DNA of 64,000 nt from an uncultured Collinsella sp. (GCA_900756765.1 CAAELE010000001.1:62001-126000), one strand, 5' to 3'. Positions 44,966 through 55,737 are shown, counted from the first letter of the stretch. The notes: generated from the sequence alone by a model not told the origin. Numbers and translations are program-made.

Positions 44966-45075
44966 CGGGAGTTTCTCGAACCTCCAAGATTCGGGACGTC
45001 AGGGTAAAACGTTGATGGCGGATACGGCAATTGCACCGGCGCCCAAACGAGGACGCGGGCGCGCAGGCGTGGTCG

Positions 45076-45759
45076 CTAGATTACGAAGAGGATCACCGCC
45101 ATGAACTGGAAGATGCTGCCGGCGAGCACCCACAAGTGGAAAACACTATGCAGATAGCGAACGTTTTTGGCGATATAGAACGGCACGCCCACGGTATAGC
45201 ACACGCCGCCGACGGCGAGCAGGGCAAGCGCGACGGGGTTGAGCAGCGACACGAGCTCGGGCAGCTTAAAGACGACGAGCCAGCCCATCAGCAGGTAGAC
45301 CAGGCCGCTTACCCAGTGCGGCTGACGCTCGCGCAAAAAGCACTCGAGCGCAATGCCGATAATGGCGATGGCCCATACGGCAAAGAACAGCGCAGGGCCG
45401 CCGTCGTTTGCAAGCGTGATGAGGCAAAACGGCGTATAGCTGCCGGCTATGAGCAGGTAGATGCAGCTGTGGTCGATGATGCGAAACACGCGCTTGGCAC
45501 GAGCGGGCTGAATCGCGTGGTAGAGCGTGGAGGCCAGATATTCGAGGATAATACTGACGCCATAGACAATTGCCGCGGCCATGTGGGCTGGGCCTCCGCC
45601 GCGCAGGGCGGCGAATACGATCAGGAGCACCAGGCCCGCGATACCCAGCAGGCAGCCGACACCATGGGTGACGGAGTTCATGATCTCCTCGCCCACCGTG
45701 TAGTGTGGAACGGCCGCGGTCTTGGGTCGCGGCTTAGAACTGTCGCTCGAATCGGACAT
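45076..45759 (-). CDS. Hemolysin III (PAQR/YqfA family) membrane protein
   Basis: The protein has 227 aa with seven membrane helices. Conserved residues include Ser/His in NSVTHGVG, STLYHAI, RIIDHSCIYLLIAGSYTPF and SVFHLWVL, the metal-site pattern shared with adiponectin-receptor-like PAQR proteins. The start at 45759 is preferred; the ATG at 45777 sits on top of the GGAGG site. The role is uncertain and may involve membrane lipid hydrolysis or homeostasis. Confidence 0.88.
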   Translation of the reverse strand: MSDSSDSSKPRPKTAAVPHYTVGEEIMNSVTHGVGCLLGIAGLVLLIVFAALRGGGPAHMAAAIVYGVSIILEYLASTLYHAIQPARAKRVFRIIDHSCIYLLIAGSYTPFCLITLANDGGPALFFAVWAIAIIGIALECFLRERQPHWVSGLVYLLMGWLVVFKLPELVSLLNPVALALLAVGGVCYTVGVPFYIAKNVRYLHSVFHLWVLAGSIFQFMAVILFVI

Positions 45760-45866
45760 GCCGGTTACATCCTCCAACGTAAAGAGTTCTCAACACTATA
45801 TCAAAGCGTCTGGGTGCGTGCGAAATTTGCACCATACGTGACCCTTTGTTTACCCATTCTTTGCCT

Positions 45867-45927
45867 GTTGACGCATCAACGGCGAACGTCCATAATGCGC
45901 TTGCATTAAATGTTGATGTATTAACAT
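45867..45927 (+). promoter_or_regulatory. Promoter with two TGTTGA-type operators
   Basis: TTGACG (45868-45873), a 17-nt spacer and CATAAT (45891-45896) form a good promoter for the hydrolase gene. GTTGACGCATCAAC covers the -35 box, and the imperfect palindrome ATGTTGATGTATTAACAT (45910-45927) lies just after the start site. Both match TTGTTGACTCATCAACAA at 8561. Confidence 0.6.
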
Positions 45928-45945
45928 CTTTAAGGAGAACAGTAA

Positions 45946-46911
45946 ATGCCTCAAAGCGCACACCCCCATCGAAAGCTCAAGATAGCCGGCATTGTTACGT
46001 TGGTAGTCGTTGTCGCGCTGCTGGGGTTTGCCGGCAACTTTTTGTTTGACTTTGCCCTGAACCCCCAAGCGCCGTACACCATGAAGATGATGCAGTATAG
46101 CAAGAACGACAAAGAAGGTGAGCAGCCGGATGCCGAGGACACCGAGGCGCGGGCGTGGTTTAAAGAGAACCGCGAGAGCAGCAGCCTCACCGCAGATGAC
46201 GGAACCGAGCTTGCCGCTTGGTATTTTGCTGCGTCGGAGAGCACGCACGACTACGCCGTCTGCCTGCATGGATATACCAACGAGCCCATCGGTATGGCCC
46301 GATACGTCAAGCGATTCCACGACCGCGGCATGAACGTACTCGCACCCGCCGCCCGCGCCCACGAGCGCTCCGGCGGCGACTATATCGGCATGGGCTGGCC
46401 CGAGCGACTCGATGTCGTTGCATGGATTGGGCGGATCGTTCAGGCTGACCCCGAGGCGCGCATCCTGGTCTTTGGCGAGTCGATGGGTGCGGCAACCGCC
46501 ATGAACGTCGCGGGGGAATCTCTGCCCGCAAACGTGAAATGCATTATCGAGGACTGCGGTTATACGAGTGTTTGGGACGAGTTTTCTCTGCAGCTCAAGG
46601 ACGTGTTCGGCCTGCCCAGCTTTCCCTTGCTCGATGTAGCAAACTTGGTGTGCAACGTGCGCGCGGGCTACGACTTTCATAAGGCGAGCAGTGTGGAGCA
46701 ACTCAAACACGCGACGGTTCCCATGCTGTTTATCCACGGCGACCAGGACACCTTTGTGCCGTACAGTATGCTCGACCAAAACTACGAGGCGTGCGCCAGC
46801 AAGGTCAAGCAAAAGCTCACCATCCATGGCGCCACCCACGCCAAGAGTGCGCAAGTTGACCCCGAGCTCTACTGGAACACAGTCGACAACTTCCTCGACG
46901 AGTATTTTTAG
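45946..46911 (+). CDS. Membrane-anchored alpha/beta hydrolase
   Basis: The protein has 321 aa. An N-terminal helix (12-34) without a cleavage site anchors it. The hydrolase domain has the oxyanion loop CLHGYTNEPIG, the nucleophile GESMGA, Asp in HGDQDTFVP and His in GATHAKS. It resembles BAAT/acyl-CoA-thioesterase-like or YfhR-type hydrolases. AAGGAG precedes the ATG. The promoter carries operator-like palindromes, so it is probably induced by a specific signal. The substrate is unknown. Confidence 0.8.
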   Translation: MPQSAHPHRKLKIAGIVTLVVVVALLGFAGNFLFDFALNPQAPYTMKMMQYSKNDKEGEQPDAEDTEARAWFKENRESSSLTADDGTELAAWYFAASESTHDYAVCLHGYTNEPIGMARYVKRFHDRGMNVLAPAARAHERSGGDYIGMGWPERLDVVAWIGRIVQADPEARILVFGESMGAATAMNVAGESLPANVKCIIEDCGYTSVWDEFSLQLKDVFGLPSFPLLDVANLVCNVRAGYDFHKASSVEQLKHATVPMLFIHGDQDTFVPYSMLDQNYEACASKVKQKLTIHGATHAKSAQVDPELYWNTVDNFLDEYF

Positions 46912-46950
46912 GTAAAAAGCAACGTCTGGGGCTTTATCTGGCCCCCTATT

Positions 46951-47079
46951 TTCGGAAGTATGCGGCAAAATCCGGAACTGCCGACCAGACCGCAGTTTTA
47001 CCAACAATTTATCAGGGGTTTTGTTGCCAAAAAATGTCGTGTGCTCGGCAGTCTCAGAATTTGCCGCATACTTTCGGAA
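46951..47079. repeat. 129-bp element with ~34-bp imperfect inverted repeats
   Basis: Arms 46951-46984 and 47045-47079 share AAGTATGCGGCAAA and ACTGCCGA, with scattered mismatches between. The interior holds further CAGTTTTACCAAC and GTTGCCAAAAAA stretches. It codes for nothing visible and abuts a terminator. Confidence 0.75.
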
Positions 47080-47114
47080 AGCCGCCCGTGGGCACTGTGC
47101 TCACGGGCGGCTTT
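47078..47114. terminator. Bidirectional terminator
   Basis: AAAGCCGCCCGTG pairs with CACGGGCGGCTTT around an 11-nt loop, between converging hydrolase and DUF362 genes. Confidence 0.8.
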
Positions 47115-47162
47115 TGCTAACGTTGCGCTACAAAAGAGCTCGTTTTGTCCAATAGCTAGGCG

Positions 47163-48359
47163 CTATTTAACCTCGATGAGCTCGTACTTGCTCGTGCCTA
47201 GGCCGATCTTCTCGGCATGCGCGATACACGCGCGCCAGTCGGTGTCGGGATGCGTGATGCAGAAGGGGTCCTTGGCCTGCTCGCCCTCCAGATGCTCGTG
47301 GTTATGCTCCATCTTGGCCGCGCTATCGGTGAGCTCGGTGTTGGGTAGCGGCTCGGATGCCATGACGGCATAGGCGCAGGCCTGATCGATAGCGACCGGG
47401 TCGAAGCTCGCGAACATGCCGATATCGTTGACGATAGGCGTGTCGTTTTCGGGATGGCAATCGCAGTTGGGGCTGATATCCATGGCAAGCGAGATATGAA
47501 AGCTCGGGCGGCCGTCGACGACGGCCTTGGTGTACTCGGCGATCTTGCAGTTGAGTACATCGGCCGCGGCGTCATAGCCGGGCTTGATGCAGTCCTGGTT
47601 GCATGCCGCAATGCAGCGGCCGCAGCCCACGCAGCGGTCGTGGTCGATGGCAGCCACGTGCACCGTGCGAGTAGCGCCGTTGGCAAGCTCGCGCTCGCGG
47701 GTGTCGTCAAACGAGATAGCGTTGTGCGCGCAGATCTTTTCGCAGGCACGGCAGCCAACGCAGTGCTCGGTCGCGACGTTCGGCTTGCCGGCGGCATGCT
47801 GCTCCATCTTGCCGGCGCGGCTGCCGCCTCCCATGCCCAGGTTCTTCATGGCGCCGCCAAAACCGGCCTGCTCATGGCCCTTAAAGTGGGTGAGGCTGAT
47901 CACGATATCGGCGTCCATGAGTGCCTGACCGATCTTGGCCTCGTGCACGTACTCGCCGCCCTCGACCGGGACAAGTGCCTCGTCGGTACCCTTGAGGCCG
48001 TCGGCGATGATGATCTGGCAGCCCGTGGCATACGGGGTAAAGCCGTTCTGATAGGCGGTATCGATGTGCTCGAGTGCGTTTTTGCGGCTACCGACGTAGA
48101 GCGTATTGCAGTCGGTGAGGAAGGGCTTGCCGCCCAGCTCCTTCACGACATCCGCGACGGCGCGGGCGTAGTTGGGGCGCAAAAAGCTCAGGTTGCCCAA
48201 CTCGCCAAAGTGAATCTTGATGGCGACGAACTTGTTCTCAAAGTCGATCTGCTCGATACCGGCGTGACGGATGAGGCGCTTGAGCTTGTCGAGCTGGCTC
48301 TCGCGAGCATGCGTGCGCAGGTTGGTGAAGTACACCTTAGCGGGTGCAGTTGCGGTCAT
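47163..48359 (-). CDS. DUF362 iron-sulfur protein with two [4Fe-4S] motifs
   Basis: The protein has 398 aa. The DUF362 domain (AIKIHFGELGNLSFLRPNYA; LTHFKGHEQAGFGGAMKNLGMG) contains an inserted ferredoxin module with CVGCRACEKIC and CVGCGRCIAAC. The His/Cys-rich segment NCDCHPENDTP may bind a further metal. These proteins are soluble electron carriers of unknown partner, common in anaerobes. GAGGGGAT precedes the ATG. It is monocistronic. Confidence 0.85.
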   Translation of the reverse strand: MTATAPAKVYFTNLRTHARESQLDKLKRLIRHAGIEQIDFENKFVAIKIHFGELGNLSFLRPNYARAVADVVKELGGKPFLTDCNTLYVGSRKNALEHIDTAYQNGFTPYATGCQIIIADGLKGTDEALVPVEGGEYVHEAKIGQALMDADIVISLTHFKGHEQAGFGGAMKNLGMGGGSRAGKMEQHAAGKPNVATEHCVGCRACEKICAHNAISFDDTRERELANGATRTVHVAAIDHDRCVGCGRCIAACNQDCIKPGYDAAADVLNCKIAEYTKAVVDGRPSFHISLAMDISPNCDCHPENDTPIVNDIGMFASFDPVAIDQACAYAVMASEPLPNTELTDSAAKMEHNHEHLEGEQAKDPFCITHPDTDWRACIAHAEKIGLGTSKYELIEVK

Positions 48360-48448
48360 AGATATATCCCCTCGGTCTATATGGCGTTACAGACATAAGA
48401 GGATGGTACCAGTTAAAGCAGAGTTAAAGTCAAGCGCGACACCTTGTC

Positions 48449-48475
48449 ATTGGGGACGTTCTTAACGACTACTCT
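48449..48475. repeat. GGGGAC-family repeat abutting a stop codon
   Basis: GTCATTGGGGACGTTCTTAA ends at CGACTACTC, where the complement of CTA is the TAG stop of the FtsX-type permease gene. Confidence 0.75.
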
Positions 48476-51135
48476 TGGACTTTGAGGGCTTCGGCCAGGC
48501 TTACGCGCCTAATGGAACGCGTGTGCAGTAGCGCTACGACCAGGTAGGTTGCAAAGCCAATGCCCACACACGCCGCCATGGACCAAGCGGGCACGTAGAT
48601 CTCGATATTGCCGTTGTAGGCGAGCAGCATGGAGCGGAAGATGGCCGCGAGAGAGCCAATAATGACCGGCAGGCTCAGCACGAGCGACGCCACCACGCAC
48701 AGCGTGATCGAGCGGATGTACAGATGCGAGATCTCGCTATCGCGATAGCCAAAGACCTTCATGTAGCTAATCGACCGGGCACTATGGTCGATCACAGCCT
48801 TGGTCAGCAGGTACATAAACAGCAGGAAGATAAACACCGCGAGCCCGACCATCATGCCGATCATTTTGCTCATCATGCCTATAAACTGGTCACCCACGGC
48901 GCGCATGTCGTCGGGCGTGGTGTCGCCGGCAAAGTAACGAGCATCGAGGTCGAGCTTCTCGTCGCTCACATAGCCGTTAAAGTAGGCGGCGTCGTTGTCG
49001 AACAGCTCGTTAAAGTCGTCGATACTCATATAGATATTCATGTCCGACTTTGAGCCCCAGGCACAGTCCTTGCCCGCATACTCAAGGGAATAATGCTTGC
49101 CCTCGTACTTGTCGCTGAGCGTGACCTTCTGGCCCTCGCTCCAGCCAAACTTATCGAGCAGACCGCCGCCAAAGACGACGTGCCCATCGCCGACGTTGAG
49201 GTCTTTCCAATAGCGCGAATCGGGCGAGATGCCGTAGACGGAAATCGCCTCCTGCCCATTTCCGTCGCCGCGGTCGTATTGCAGCTGGTAAACGGCATAT
49301 TTCTCGGCTTGCGCGATTGCGCCCGCGCCGTTGTCGGTCGTATTGACCGGGTGAATGTCGTCGTTGTCGGTGTCGATCTTAGAGGCCTTGTCAATCAGGT
49401 CGATAGCCTCGTCGCGGTTGCAGCCAAGGGCACCGGCAAGGTCATCGAGGCGCGCATAAAGCGCATCCTTCTTGTCCTGGACCTTGGCAAGCGCGTCCTG
49501 CGCTGCGGTCAGGCTCTCGGCAGACGGAGATGCGGTCGCGGCATCGGCTGCCGCCTGTGCAGCATCGAATGCGTCGTCAAGCTCGTCATCGACATCCTGG
49601 GCGGCGGAAAGCAGCGCGCCGTCAACCGACTGCAAGCGCTCGAGTGCCGACCACTGCTCACGCTCCTCGGCAGTGCCCTCGAGCTCCAGCGGGGCCTTGA
49701 GCGTGTACTGGTGCTCGGCGACCAGGCTCGTCTCGAGGTTGTCCGCGTAGTGCGTCATCGTGGGCAGAATCGCCAGACCAAAAAGCAGCAGCAGCGAGGC
49801 AAACGCAATGCCCACGAAGAGCGTGGCGAAGTTGCCCAGGTTGCGCAGGAAGATACGCAGGCGGAAGCGCGAGACAAAACCCATGCGCTCCGGCAGCTGC
49901 AAGCCGCGCTTGGTGCCCGATTTGCCGCTCGCCTCGTGACGAAGGAACTGCAACGGCGTCTTGCCCATTTTGCGAAGCAGGCCCACCAGCGTGATGAGGA
50001 TGAGCGCGGCGGCGGGAACCACGGCGCACTTCACGAAGATCTCCCAGCTCCAGTACACCTGGAAGGGCGGCAGGCTGTACGAACCGTAATAGAGGCTGCG
50101 CATGGGCTCGGTAAAGAACACAACGCCGAGCGCGGTGCCCAAAAGCGCCGCGGCCACACCCACGATGGCGGGAAGCGCCAGGTAGTGAAGCACAATCTCG
50201 CGACGACGATAGCCGCTGGCGAGCAGCGTGCCGATGATGGCGCTTTCCTCCTCGATGGTGGCGTCGGTAAGAACCACAAAGACAAACGCCATGATCACGA
50301 TGATGATGTCGAGCAACGTCATCCACATCATGGAGTCGCCGTCCACGTCGTCGCGCGCATAGCCAATGCCCTGGTTGGAATCAGCATCGATGAGGTCATC
50401 CACGCGTGCATCGGCATCGGTCAGTGCCTCGACCATATCCTGCTCCGCATCGATGCGATCCGCGGTGGGGAGGTCGCGATCGGCAAAGGTGAAGGAGTAG
50501 GTGTAGGCAGGCGCGCCGCCGGCATCCTCGAGCGCGGCAAAGCCGGCGTCGGTGACCTCGGCCACGCCATAGGTGATGGTGTTCACCGTAAAGTCCGAAT
50601 TGTTGAGGAACAGCGCCTGGCTATCGGGCTGGGTCATGATGCCGCAGATGGTGTAGGTGCGGCCCTCAAGCTCGACCTTATCGCCCACGGACAGGTCGTT
50701 GTTGGTGGCAAAGACACGGTCGATTGCCACCTCATCGTCCGTCTTGGGCTCCTTGCCCTCACAGTAGGACGCGATATCGACCTTGGTGCGGTGCGCATAG
50801 GTGCGCAGTGTACGCTTGGTGCCGTCGTCGCCGGCGGTCTTTTTGATGATGGCGTCGATGGAGAAATTCTTGTAGAGCGTGACGCCGCCGACGTCGTCGG
50901 CCGCGTCCTCGGCTGCCTTGAGCTGGTCTTTGGTGGCCTCGAAGGAGGTGGTCACGCGGCCGTCCTCAATCGTGTACGCATCGCGCATGTCGTCGATAAG
51001 GCAACCGATGGAATGCGCCGCGAGCAAAAAGCCCGAGGTAAGGGCGATGCTTCCGCACATAAGCAAAAAGATGCCCAGATACTTGCCGATATTGCGGCGC
51101 AGCTCGCGCGGGAGACGTTTTGTGAGAGGTGTCAT
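48469..51135 (-). CDS. FtsX/MacB-type ABC transporter permease
   Basis: The protein has 888 aa. An N-terminal helix is followed by a large outer domain, an FtsX core of three helices (~285-400), a second outer domain with an Ala/Asp-rich coiled coil (~515-590), and a second FtsX core at the C-terminus. This matches large permeases of bacitracin/lipoprotein-type export systems. The start at 51135 lies 8 bp after the ATPase gene; a TTG at 51150 is an alternative. The substrate is unknown; lipids, peptides or mechanotransmission are possible. Confidence 0.83.
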   Translation of the reverse strand: MTPLTKRLPRELRRNIGKYLGIFLLMCGSIALTSGFLLAAHSIGCLIDDMRDAYTIEDGRVTTSFEATKDQLKAAEDAADDVGGVTLYKNFSIDAIIKKTAGDDGTKRTLRTYAHRTKVDIASYCEGKEPKTDDEVAIDRVFATNNDLSVGDKVELEGRTYTICGIMTQPDSQALFLNNSDFTVNTITYGVAEVTDAGFAALEDAGGAPAYTYSFTFADRDLPTADRIDAEQDMVEALTDADARVDDLIDADSNQGIGYARDDVDGDSMMWMTLLDIIIVIMAFVFVVLTDATIEEESAIIGTLLASGYRRREIVLHYLALPAIVGVAAALLGTALGVVFFTEPMRSLYYGSYSLPPFQVYWSWEIFVKCAVVPAAALILITLVGLLRKMGKTPLQFLRHEASGKSGTKRGLQLPERMGFVSRFRLRIFLRNLGNFATLFVGIAFASLLLLFGLAILPTMTHYADNLETSLVAEHQYTLKAPLELEGTAEEREQWSALERLQSVDGALLSAAQDVDDELDDAFDAAQAAADAATASPSAESLTAAQDALAKVQDKKDALYARLDDLAGALGCNRDEAIDLIDKASKIDTDNDDIHPVNTTDNGAGAIAQAEKYAVYQLQYDRGDGNGQEAISVYGISPDSRYWKDLNVGDGHVVFGGGLLDKFGWSEGQKVTLSDKYEGKHYSLEYAGKDCAWGSKSDMNIYMSIDDFNELFDNDAAYFNGYVSDEKLDLDARYFAGDTTPDDMRAVGDQFIGMMSKMIGMMVGLAVFIFLLFMYLLTKAVIDHSARSISYMKVFGYRDSEISHLYIRSITLCVVASLVLSLPVIIGSLAAIFRSMLLAYNGNIEIYVPAWSMAACVGIGFATYLVVALLHTRSIRRVSLAEALKVQE

Positions 51136-51143
51136 GGCGCCGC

Positions 51144-51857
<714 letters not shown>

Positions 51858-51950
51858 GGTATCCCCCATTGTTAACCTCGTACTACTTTATGAACGTAAT
51901 AGTAAACCTTGGCGAACTATTTTGGAGCGAGAGTGGGGATTTGTTTCAGA

Positions 51951-52218
51951 CTAGTCATTGGGGACGTTCTTAAATGACTAGTCGCAAGGGACACTCTTTC
52001 GCCACCCGGCAGTTGGGGGTACTCATTGGGGACAGACTTAAATGATTGAAACCACTCATTGGGGACGGACTTAAATGAGTGCCTCGCCACCCAACAGCTG
52101 GGGACGTTCCTTTTCTGCCGGCAGATAGGGACAGTCCTTGCCAACGCGGCCGGCGAGCCGGCGAATCGGCAAAGACTGTCCCCGATGACTAGTCGTTTAA
52201 GAACGTCCCCGATGACTA
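51951..52218. repeat. Dense array of GGGGAC-family repeats
   Basis: At least six units in both orientations fill this gap (51951-51980, 52022-52042, 52055-52079, 52099-52110, 52183-52218). A hairpin is included with GGGACAGTCCTTGCC (52128-52142) against GGCAAAGACTGTCCC (52168-52182). No gene is present in 51858-52223. Confidence 0.85.
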
Positions 52219-52223
52219 GGTGG

Positions 52224-53429
52224 CTAGGCGCGGGATTTGGCGCGTGCGAGGGCCAGGCCTACGGCGGCGATGGCCACGGCAAAGAGTACCGTGACGCCCA
52301 GATCGCAGGCGATGTCGCCCAGCACGGCAGGCGTCAAATCCGAGGCAAGTGCCTTGCCGATCGCGTCGTTCACCCAATATGTCGGCACAAAATGCGCCAC
52401 GGTCTGCACGGCCGAGCCCATGAGCGACAGGGGCATCCAGGCTCCGCCCAAAAACGTCATGAGCATGCCAAGCAGGTTGCCCACACCGTTGAGCAGCTCC
52501 TCGCGCGCACCCAGGCTCGAAAGCGCGAAGCCAACGGCCAGCGGCGTGCACGCCAGGGCAAACGTCGCCGCCAGCGCTAGGCACACACGCCCCACGCCGA
52601 CCTCGGCGACCGCGCCGGCAAAGCCCACGACGCCCATCATGCTCGACACAAGCCAGATGCAGACGGTGATCACGGCGGCGGCCGCAAACACGGCAAGCGA
52701 ACGCTGGCGCTCGGAGATTGGGCCGGCATCCATACGACGCACGCGCTCGGGCTCGTTCATGCCCGAGAACACCAGCCCCACCGACACGATGACCGACGAG
52801 ATAATCGCGTACGCACCAAAGTTGAAATACGACTCGAGCGTGGCGGCGGCTGTCGAGTCGACCTTGACCTGCTCGATCTCGACCTCGGCACGCTCGACGG
52901 CCGCATGCTCGGCCGCCTTGGCAACATCGCCGTTGGGGGCAGCGGGCTCAAGCGCGGCCGCAGCGCCCGCAAGCGAGATCCAGCGCGAGGCCTCGGCAGA
53001 CGAAAGCGCCGCCGCCATGGTGCCGGCACCGTAGGTCACATCGAGCTTGGGCAGAGACTCCCCCGCACGGGCGGCTGCAACGAGGTCGTCCTCAAACCCC
53101 TCCGGGATAAAGAACACGCAGTCGGCGCTACCCTTGGCGCTGTTGCTCTTGGAGAGCGCGTCCGCAAGATCGTACGTATCGTCGCCGATGCCCGTGACCA
53201 GCTCAAAACGCGAACCCAGATGCTTGGTAAGCGCACGCGAAAGGTCGCTGTCGTCGCGGTCGACCACGATCACGTTGGCATCGTAGGGCTTGTACTCGGT
53301 GAGCTGCGACGAGTTCCAGCTCACCGAGGCCGCGATGAATACGCCCATGAGCGAGATGAACACCGTATAGATGAGCAGGTAGAACGGGTGCGCCAGCGCC
53401 ATACGAAGCGCGGTCTTAAAGGTGCTCAT
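52224..53429 (-). CDS. ABC-2 type exporter permease (second)
   Basis: The protein has 401 aa. One N-terminal helix, a large outer domain with an Ala/Glu-rich stretch, and five C-terminal helices (FGAYAIISSVIVSVGLVFSGMN...) are typical of YhgE/ABC2_membrane_3 permeases. GGAAGGAG precedes the ATG. The gene starts inside the end of the previous permease gene (14-bp overlap). Confidence 0.85.
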   Translation of the reverse strand: MSTFKTALRMALAHPFYLLIYTVFISLMGVFIAASVSWNSSQLTEYKPYDANVIVVDRDDSDLSRALTKHLGSRFELVTGIGDDTYDLADALSKSNSAKGSADCVFFIPEGFEDDLVAAARAGESLPKLDVTYGAGTMAAALSSAEASRWISLAGAAAALEPAAPNGDVAKAAEHAAVERAEVEIEQVKVDSTAAATLESYFNFGAYAIISSVIVSVGLVFSGMNEPERVRRMDAGPISERQRSLAVFAAAAVITVCIWLVSSMMGVVGFAGAVAEVGVGRVCLALAATFALACTPLAVGFALSSLGAREELLNGVGNLLGMLMTFLGGAWMPLSLMGSAVQTVAHFVPTYWVNDAIGKALASDLTPAVLGDIACDLGVTVLFAVAIAAVGLALARAKSRA

Positions 53430-54603
53430 AGCGGCTCCTTCCAAAGATCAGCGTGGCGGCGGCGACAAACACCAGGGCCATCAGGACGAGCGCGCCGGCG
53501 CGAACGGCAAAGGGGCCCAGGTCCTCAAAGAAATACAGGCGATTGAACATGTCGCAGATAAGCTTGACGGGGTTGAACCAGCACTCGGCCGGGCAGGCGC
53601 GGGCGACGTCGTCGGCAAGCGCCATCGCCGGCTCGCCGTAGAGGCCGGCAAACAGGGCGCACGTGGTGGCGAAGCCCGTGAGGATGCCCGACTTGGACGC
53701 CTTGCCGCCCTTAACGGGAAGCGTGCCCACAAAGAGCCCCAGGCCCGTGGCGGCAAGCGCGGATGCAGCACCGCCCAGCAGGCACAGCCCCTCGCGCCCG
53801 CCAAAGTCGACGCCAACGACCAGGCGCACGTAGCCAATCGCGACCGCCATCGAGGCAAAGGAAACCAGCCACGAGCCGACAAAGATGCCGGTTAGCGACG
53901 CCGTCTTGGAAAGGCCACCCACGCAGCGGCGCGCGCCAAGGCCCGACAGATTGGGCTGCAGGTCGACGACGCTCAAGGCGGCAAACTCGGCAGACATCAT
54001 CGCGACCAGACCAAAGAGCGCGTAGTAGTAAATGGTCGTGCCGTCGGGCGTGGTGCGCGTCAGGCTCACGCGACGGGTTCCGCCCTCGAGCGACAGGGCG
54101 CGCGCAACCGTCTCCGGATCGGCGAGCGCCGCCGGGTTGTCCTGGGCAATCTGGGACATGAGCTCGGCATTTTGTGTATACGAGCTTGCCACCGTCTCCA
54201 AAATGCTGCGGTCGGTGAGCACCGACGATGCACGTGAGCTGTCATAGCTCGAAAGCAGCGTGAGTTTGGGCGTGCCTTCGGCGTCGACCGTGTAAATGCC
54301 CGCGACTTCGCCGGCCTTGAGTGCACGGTTCGCATCGACCGCGTCGTCGCACTCGTGGATTTCGAGCAGCTGATCGTCGCCTTCCTTGGCAAGCGACGTT
54401 GCCGCATCCTTAAAGGTCGAGGCATCCCAGGCCTCATCCGCTACGACGGCCACCGGCACCGGGTCGACCTTGCCGTCAGAGCTCAGGTTCGCAAACATAA
54501 ACATGAACATCGTGGAAAGCGCGATGGGAAAGAGAGCGCCCCAGGCCCACGTGCTCGGCCGGCGCAGCAGCGTCTTGACCGTGGTGATGATGGTGTTGAA
54601 CAT
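53416..54603 (-). CDS. ABC-2 type exporter permease (first)
   Basis: The protein has 395 aa with the same layout as the next gene: an N-terminal helix (WGALFPIALSTMFMFMF), an outer domain, and five to six helices ending RSRYEHL. It lies 9 bp after the ATPase gene. The two permeases probably form a heterodimer. Confidence 0.85.
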   Translation of the reverse strand: MFNTIITTVKTLLRRPSTWAWGALFPIALSTMFMFMFANLSSDGKVDPVPVAVVADEAWDASTFKDAATSLAKEGDDQLLEIHECDDAVDANRALKAGEVAGIYTVDAEGTPKLTLLSSYDSSRASSVLTDRSILETVASSYTQNAELMSQIAQDNPAALADPETVARALSLEGGTRRVSLTRTTPDGTTIYYYALFGLVAMMSAEFAALSVVDLQPNLSGLGARRCVGGLSKTASLTGIFVGSWLVSFASMAVAIGYVRLVVGVDFGGREGLCLLGGAASALAATGLGLFVGTLPVKGGKASKSGILTGFATTCALFAGLYGEPAMALADDVARACPAECWFNPVKLICDMFNRLYFFEDLGPFAVRAGALVLMALVFVAAATLIFGRSRYEHL

Positions 54604-54612
54604 GGCTGCCCC

Positions 54613-55551
54613 CTAGTCGCGCAGCTCGCGGCCGGTGATCTCGAGGAACACGTCATTGAGGGTCGGCGGCTCGCTCCACACGCGGCCGAGTGCCACGTCG
54701 GCGGCACGCAGCGTGTCGAGGATGTCGACCAGATTGTGCGGGCTCGCTTCGCAGGTGCAGACGAGCTCGCCGCCGGAAAGCTCAACCGAAAGCACGTGCT
54801 CGAGGGCGCGCAGCCGCTCGACTGTGGCGAGCTCGACGGCGCCGACCTCGACGGTCACGCGCTCGCCCATCTGAATCATGCGCTTGAGCTCGTCGTTGGT
54901 GCCCTGCGCCAGCACGCGGCCGCCGTCCATGATCATGATGCGGCTGCAAATCTGCTCGACTTCCTCCATGTAATGGCTGGTATACACCACCGTGGCGCCC
55001 TCGTCGCGCAGGCGGCAGATCCCCTCCAGGATGGCGTTGCGGCTCTGCGGGTCGACCGCCACCGTGGGCTCGTCAAAAAAGATGAGCTCGGGCTTGTGCG
55101 CAATGCCGCAGGCGATGTTGAGGCGACGCGCCAGGCCGCCCGAGAGCTTGCCGGGGCGGAACTTGGTAAAGTCGCCCAGCCCGACAAAGTCGATCGCCTC
55201 GTCCACCAGCGCGCGGCGGCGCTTGCGGTCGCTAACGTAAAGGCTGCAGAAATAGTCGATGTTCTCGCGCACCGTGAGCTCGTCGAACACCGCAACTTGC
55301 TGCGGGACCACGCCAATGCGGCGCTTGAGGTCGTAGCGGGTGGGCGTCATGGGCTCGCCGAACAGCTCGATGGTGCCTTTGTCGTAGGCAAGCAGCTGCA
55401 GAATACAGTTGATGGACGTGGTTTTGCCCGAGCCGTTGGGGCCGAGCAGGCCAAAGATCTCGCCGGGGGCGATGCTCAGGTTAAAGTGGTCGAGCGCGAT
55501 AAGATCGTCGTAGCGCTTGACGAGGTTTTCGACGTGGACGATGTCTGTCAT
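54613..55551 (-). CDS. ABC exporter ATP-binding protein (DrrA/CcmA type)
   Basis: The protein has 312 aa. Walker A GPNGSGKT, signature KLSGGLARRLNIA, Walker B LIFFDEPTVAVD and a C-terminal DrrA-like extension (~220-312) are present. GGAAGGG precedes the ATG at 55551. It drives the two downstream permeases. The divergent two-component system 200 bp away probably controls the exporter, as is common for such pairs. Confidence 0.9.
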   Translation of the reverse strand: MTDIVHVENLVKRYDDLIALDHFNLSIAPGEIFGLLGPNGSGKTTSINCILQLLAYDKGTIELFGEPMTPTRYDLKRRIGVVPQQVAVFDELTVRENIDYFCSLYVSDRKRRRALVDEAIDFVGLGDFTKFRPGKLSGGLARRLNIACGIAHKPELIFFDEPTVAVDPQSRNAILEGICRLRDEGATVVYTSHYMEEVEQICSRIMIMDGGRVLAQGTNDELKRMIQMGERVTVEVGAVELATVERLRALEHVLSVELSGGELVCTCEASPHNLVDILDTLRAADVALGRVWSEPPTLNDVFLEITGRELRD

Positions 55552-55737
55552 GAGGCGGCCCTTCCGTTGATTGCGGCCCGGTACGATTGCATCATCGCAG
55601 GAGCCGCCGGCGCGCACCAGTGAGCTTTGTCACGAGTGCGGGGCTCGGTCGCGCGGCCTGCCGACGTCCCCGCTTTGCCGCACGGGAGGAATGTCACGGT
55701 TGCCCCGGGCAGCGCCTCCACCACGCGCGGCTTCGCG

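Noticed and set aside
42446..45007. 853-codon plus-strand frame spanning several minus-strand genes
   Set aside because: It runs through three genes with clear family motifs and start sites on the other strand. Long antisense frames are expected at this GC content.
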